Shown one piece after another: positions 7,930-8,068 of a stretch of DNA of 8,068 bases. The notes below the pieces were generated by a model that worked only from the letters and a program-made list of their open reading frames with translations, had not been told where the DNA came from and made no database searches. Made by a program: the position numbers and the translations under genes. Source of the stretch: Rickettsia typhi (lineage in GTDB: Bacteria; Pseudomonadota; Alphaproteobacteria; Rickettsiales; Rickettsiaceae); contig CAMCMD010000033.1 in NCBI GenBank assembly GCA_945875975.1, forward strand, positions 1 to 8,068. The letters run 5' to 3'. Numbering within the stretch: position 1 is the stretch's first letter; each line of letters opens with the position of its first letter.

Positions 7930-8068
7930 AGCGACCAGTCACCTGCAATCGCCCCCCATTTAGAACCACATCGTGCCCTATTAAGGCAATGGGCTCAAGA
8001 TAAAATCTTCACATAGCCTCTAATTGATTAGAGAGTGCCATATTTTAACTTTAGGTAATGGATTCTTA
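7929..8068 (+). mobile_element. edge of a putative inserted element (candidate group II intron 5' end), incomplete
   Basis: The DNA from about 7922 on is GC-richer for its first 60-70 bases than the neighbouring gene and has no sustained coding frame on either strand. The patatin frame, if read past its stop, stays open only to 8016. It contains several inverted repeats: CTGGT/ACCAG (7923-7927 with 7934-7938), TGCC/GGCA near 7975-7990 and CTCTAA/TTAGAG with a 4-nt loop near 8020-8035. GAGCGAC at 7929 resembles the GTGCGAC 5' consensus of group II introns, and the sense orientation would fit. The second base differs from that consensus, and no reverse transcriptase or domain V lies inside the window. 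It could instead be an insertion-sequence end or a rearranged flank. Both the left boundary and the type are uncertain. Confidence 0.35.

Noticed and set aside
7910..7940. tRNA-like start: GGGATAATAGC followed by TGGTAGAGCG resembles an acceptor strand and D-arm
   Set aside because: About five D-arm bases are missing, the following bases form no anticodon arm with T33, no GGTTCGA T-loop follows, and the first part is explained by conserved patatin codons (GGYRDN).
7930..8016. In-frame continuation of the patatin ORF past its TAG, ending LEPHRALLRQWAQDKIFT
   Set aside because: It is only 28 codons long, does not resemble a patatin C-terminus, and its composition differs from the gene. Stop readthrough is not supported.

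Overview
The window is AT-rich DNA with tightly packed housekeeping genes, small gaps and almost no strong Shine-Dalgarno sites. Its gene content suggests an intracellular alphaproteobacterium, most likely of the order Rickettsiales or a relative: an lptD-surA-rsmA cluster, a short ObgE without a C-terminal extension, an alphaproteobacterial-type Prs, and a patatin-like phospholipase. This placement is inferred from composition and protein style; no search was run.

From the left, positions 1-2810 hold a plus-strand operon. It contains the C-terminal half of the outer-membrane LPS translocon LptD, a reduced SurA-like periplasmic chaperone, and the 16S rRNA dimethyltransferase RsmA, with gaps of 11 and 10 bp. 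LptD and SurA work together, since SurA helps outer-membrane beta-barrels such as LptD to assemble; RsmA is a common genomic partner of this pair. Positions 2811-3297 contain no intact gene. They hold the minus-strand wreck of a response-regulator receiver domain, readable in two clear frames and one doubtful frame.

From 3298 to 5938, ribose-phosphate pyrophosphokinase (prs, minus) is transcribed away from tsaB (plus) across a very short divergent promoter region. tsaB overlaps a GT4-type glycosyltransferase gene by 7 bp. That gene converges with obgE (minus) with only 6 bp between the stop codons. Divergent to obgE, after a 167-bp gap, lies a patatin-like phospholipase gene (plus). It carries all catalytic motifs but stops eight residues after its catalytic aspartate.

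The last ~140 bp (about 7929-8068) differ from the rest. They start GC-richer, carry several inverted repeats and have no sustained coding frame on either strand. The best reading is that an inserted element has cut the patatin gene. The 5' end of a group II intron is one candidate, but the window ends too early to prove it. This junction and the decayed receiver domain are the two most interesting spots; no clearly new multi-gene system is visible.
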